Positions 3,510-5,043 of a stretch of DNA of 5,043 bases are shown here, one piece after another; the first letter of the stretch is position 1; each line of letters starts with the position of its first letter. Source of the DNA: Candidatus Pacearchaeota archaeon (GTDB lineage Archaea; Nanobdellota; Nanobdellia; Pacearchaeales; GW2011-AR1); contig WJLK01000060.1 in assembly GCA_014728565.1 (NCBI GenBank), positions 1 through 5,043 of the forward strand, read 5' to 3'. The position numbers and the translations under genes are program-made. Below the pieces are notes generated by a model. It saw only the letters and a program-made list of their open reading frames with translations, did not search any database and was not told the origin of the DNA.

Positions 3510-5036
3510 ACTGGATTTTATACTCTTTAAATAACTTTTTGGAGGAGGAAGTGTTTTTGGAATATTCCTTTTTCTTATAATAGCTCTCGTTAGTTTAGGA
3601 GCAATAATTTCATGAGATAGTTTTTTTCTTAGTATCTCTAGATTTTTATTTGCCCAAGTCATTTTAATTCTCTTACTTTTAATAACATTAACCATCTCTT
3701 TGATTGATTCAGGAGTTACCTCAAATTTATCCAGGAGAACTATCTTAAATTTATATTTTGCAATATCTGTAATAAATACAGGATATGTATAAACTGCAGG
3801 AATTATTCCAGCTGCCAACATCTCCAAAAGATTGTTTCCAAATCCTTCAATCTCACTAAAATAAGTGCCTATTCCTCCTAACTTTCTTATAATAACAGGA
3901 ATCTCCTCAAAAGAAATATTTGCTTTTGGACAATCTTCAGCAAAAACAAGAAAAAATCTTTTTGTATTGTATTTTTTTGACAGCTCTTTATTTAATTTAA
4001 TCAGCTCTTTTTTATAATCACTGAATTCATCTCCATGATGTCCTGATATAAAAAATATAAATCCCTTGTACAATTTTTTTTCTTTTAGTTTAGAGAATAA
4101 CTCATAAGTCCACTCTAATGCAAAATCAATTCTTTTTCTAGGAACTATTCTTGTATGTTGCAGACAAAACTGAACATCATCTAATTTAAGTTTATTTATT
4201 GTTAGCAGTTCATTTATTTTAAAATCTTCTAGAAATTTATCAACCCTCTCTCTGTACTTAACACTTTTCAAATCATCTACAGTATTGATAAATGCAGTTG
4301 CAGTATTATAAATAACTGCATGATTATGAAATAGGGTGTCATATAAACCAGGACTTCTCTCATCAAGTTCCTTAAAATATTCTTGAGCATTATGAAATTG
4401 CTGTTTATTTATGAAAACAATATACTCAACATATCTTCCAGGAACACCCTCTAATAGATATTTCTTAACATCCATTGCAGGTTTTGCAAATCTCTCTCTT
4501 TCAAGATGAGAGTCATGCCACCACAGTATGTATTTTGGAGTTTTTTTGCCCTTATTTATCTGATCTCTATAATATCTTGAAACTGCAATAGAGCTTATGA
4601 AATTAACAGGATGTGATGAATTATGGATAATAAGGACATCTATTTTTTTATCATCTATAAATTTCTTAATTTCTTGTTTTGCTATTTTTATTTTAGCCTC
4701 AATTTTTTCACTTAAAGCACCTCCAAAACCTTCCTCAAAATGCCTCTGAACAGTTCTATTTGTTTTTGTTTTATGCCAAAAAACCCTCTTCTGCCTTATA
4801 TAAGGTCCTGGTGTTTTTGCTTTTCCAACCAGATAATATATATTTGATTTTGAAATACCCAGATTATTAATCATAATTTTCTCTATCTGGCTCATTACTA
4901 TAGACACTCCATCTGAAAATCCAACCTGAGAATGAACTATGCCATAGTTTAATTTAGGAACATCTTTTTTTCTGAAATTCTGTAGTTTTAGTTTTTTACT
5001 TTTTTTTGATTTTTTTGTTTCTTTTTTTTTATTCAT
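3507..5036 (-). CDS. GT-B fold glycosyltransferase, family GT4-like
   Basis: This 509-residue soluble protein most likely transfers a sugar from a nucleotide-sugar donor. The N-terminal acceptor domain begins near residue 29 with 'NYGIVHSQVGFSDGVSIVMSQ', resembling the 'DGVS' turn of GT4 enzymes. It includes 'LWWHDSHLERERF' (171-183), a His-Asp pair near the domain cleft. The C-terminal donor domain begins near 285 and has 'QHTRIVPRKRIDFALE' (293-308), 'GHHGDE' (332-337) and the EX7E motif E397-GFGNNLL-E405, which contacts the donor in retaining GT-B enzymes. The 'TRIVPRK ... EGFGN.LLE ... TDI' pattern is reminiscent of the GT4 group containing mannosylglucosylglycerate synthases, but acceptor and product cannot be told from the sequence. 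The first 24 residues are mostly lysine, probably disordered, and encoded by A-runs including A9 right after the start. No transmembrane segment is seen, so it should act in the cytoplasm or at the membrane surface. Candidate roles are surface glycans, glycoprotein sugars or a compatible solute. Confidence 0.8.
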   Translation of the reverse strand: MNKKKETKKSKKSKKLKLQNFRKKDVPKLNYGIVHSQVGFSDGVSIVMSQIEKIMINNLGISKSNIYYLVGKAKTPGPYIRQKRVFWHKTKTNRTVQRHFEEGFGGALSEKIEAKIKIAKQEIKKFIDDKKIDVLIIHNSSHPVNFISSIAVSRYYRDQINKGKKTPKYILWWHDSHLERERFAKPAMDVKKYLLEGVPGRYVEYIVFINKQQFHNAQEYFKELDERSPGLYDTLFHNHAVIYNTATAFINTVDDLKSVKYRERVDKFLEDFKINELLTINKLKLDDVQFCLQHTRIVPRKRIDFALEWTYELFSKLKEKKLYKGFIFFISGHHGDEFSDYKKELIKLNKELSKKYNTKRFFLVFAEDCPKANISFEEIPVIIRKLGGIGTYFSEIEGFGNNLLEMLAAGIIPAVYTYPVFITDIAKYKFKIVLLDKFEVTPESIKEMVNVIKSKRIKMTWANKNLEILRKKLSHEIIAPKLTRAIIRKRNIPKTLPPPKSYLKSIKSS

Positions 5037-5043
5037 ATTTTAA

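Overview
The window looks like chromosomal DNA of a small-genome, AT-rich archaeon, most probably a DPANN lineage of the Woesearchaeota/Pacearchaeota kind. This is inferred from several features: TATA boxes about 25-30 bp before start codons or RNA 5' ends, mostly giving leaderless mRNAs; a tRNA gene without encoded CCA; an archaeal-type RNase P RNA; a membrane-anchored pilin-like protein; and a cysteinyl-tRNA synthetase whose sequence recalls DPANN/CPR homologues. Protein genes are strongly A/T-biased with many Lys, Ile and Asn codons. The two RNA genes are visibly richer in G+C.

Layout from left to right: the first 18 codons of a minus-strand gene (1-54), possibly a ribbon-helix-helix or antitoxin-like regulator, with its own TATA box and a palindrome between TATA and start. 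Then cysS (126-1577, minus), a Nudix hydrolase gene broken by a one-base frameshift (1629-2119, minus) and a single-pass pilin-like surface protein (2150-2731, minus). A divergent promoter region (2732-2823) holds a perfect 9-bp dyad and drives the pilin-like gene leftward and tRNA-Phe(GAA) rightward (2824-2895). Tail to tail with the tRNA lies the RNase P RNA gene rnpB (about 2958-3354, minus). A roughly 150-bp spacer (3355-3506) carries the rnpB promoter, a short hairpin and pyrimidine-rich minus-strand sequence that probably ends the upstream transcript. The last gene is a GT-B/GT4-like glycosyltransferase (3507-5036, minus) with a lysine-rich N-terminal tail.

The genes do not form one pathway. 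Three (cysS, tRNA-Phe, rnpB) serve translation and tRNA maturation. The pilin-like protein and glycosyltransferase could both contribute to the cell surface. Each gene whose upstream region can be seen has its own TATA element, so the minus-strand genes need not be one operon even though they are colinear. I see no CRISPR array, transposase, integrase or defence cassette. The points most worth a second look are the possible alternative hairpin at the rnpB 3' end, the broken Nudix gene with a substituted Nudix-box glutamate, and the palindrome in front of the truncated regulator-like gene.
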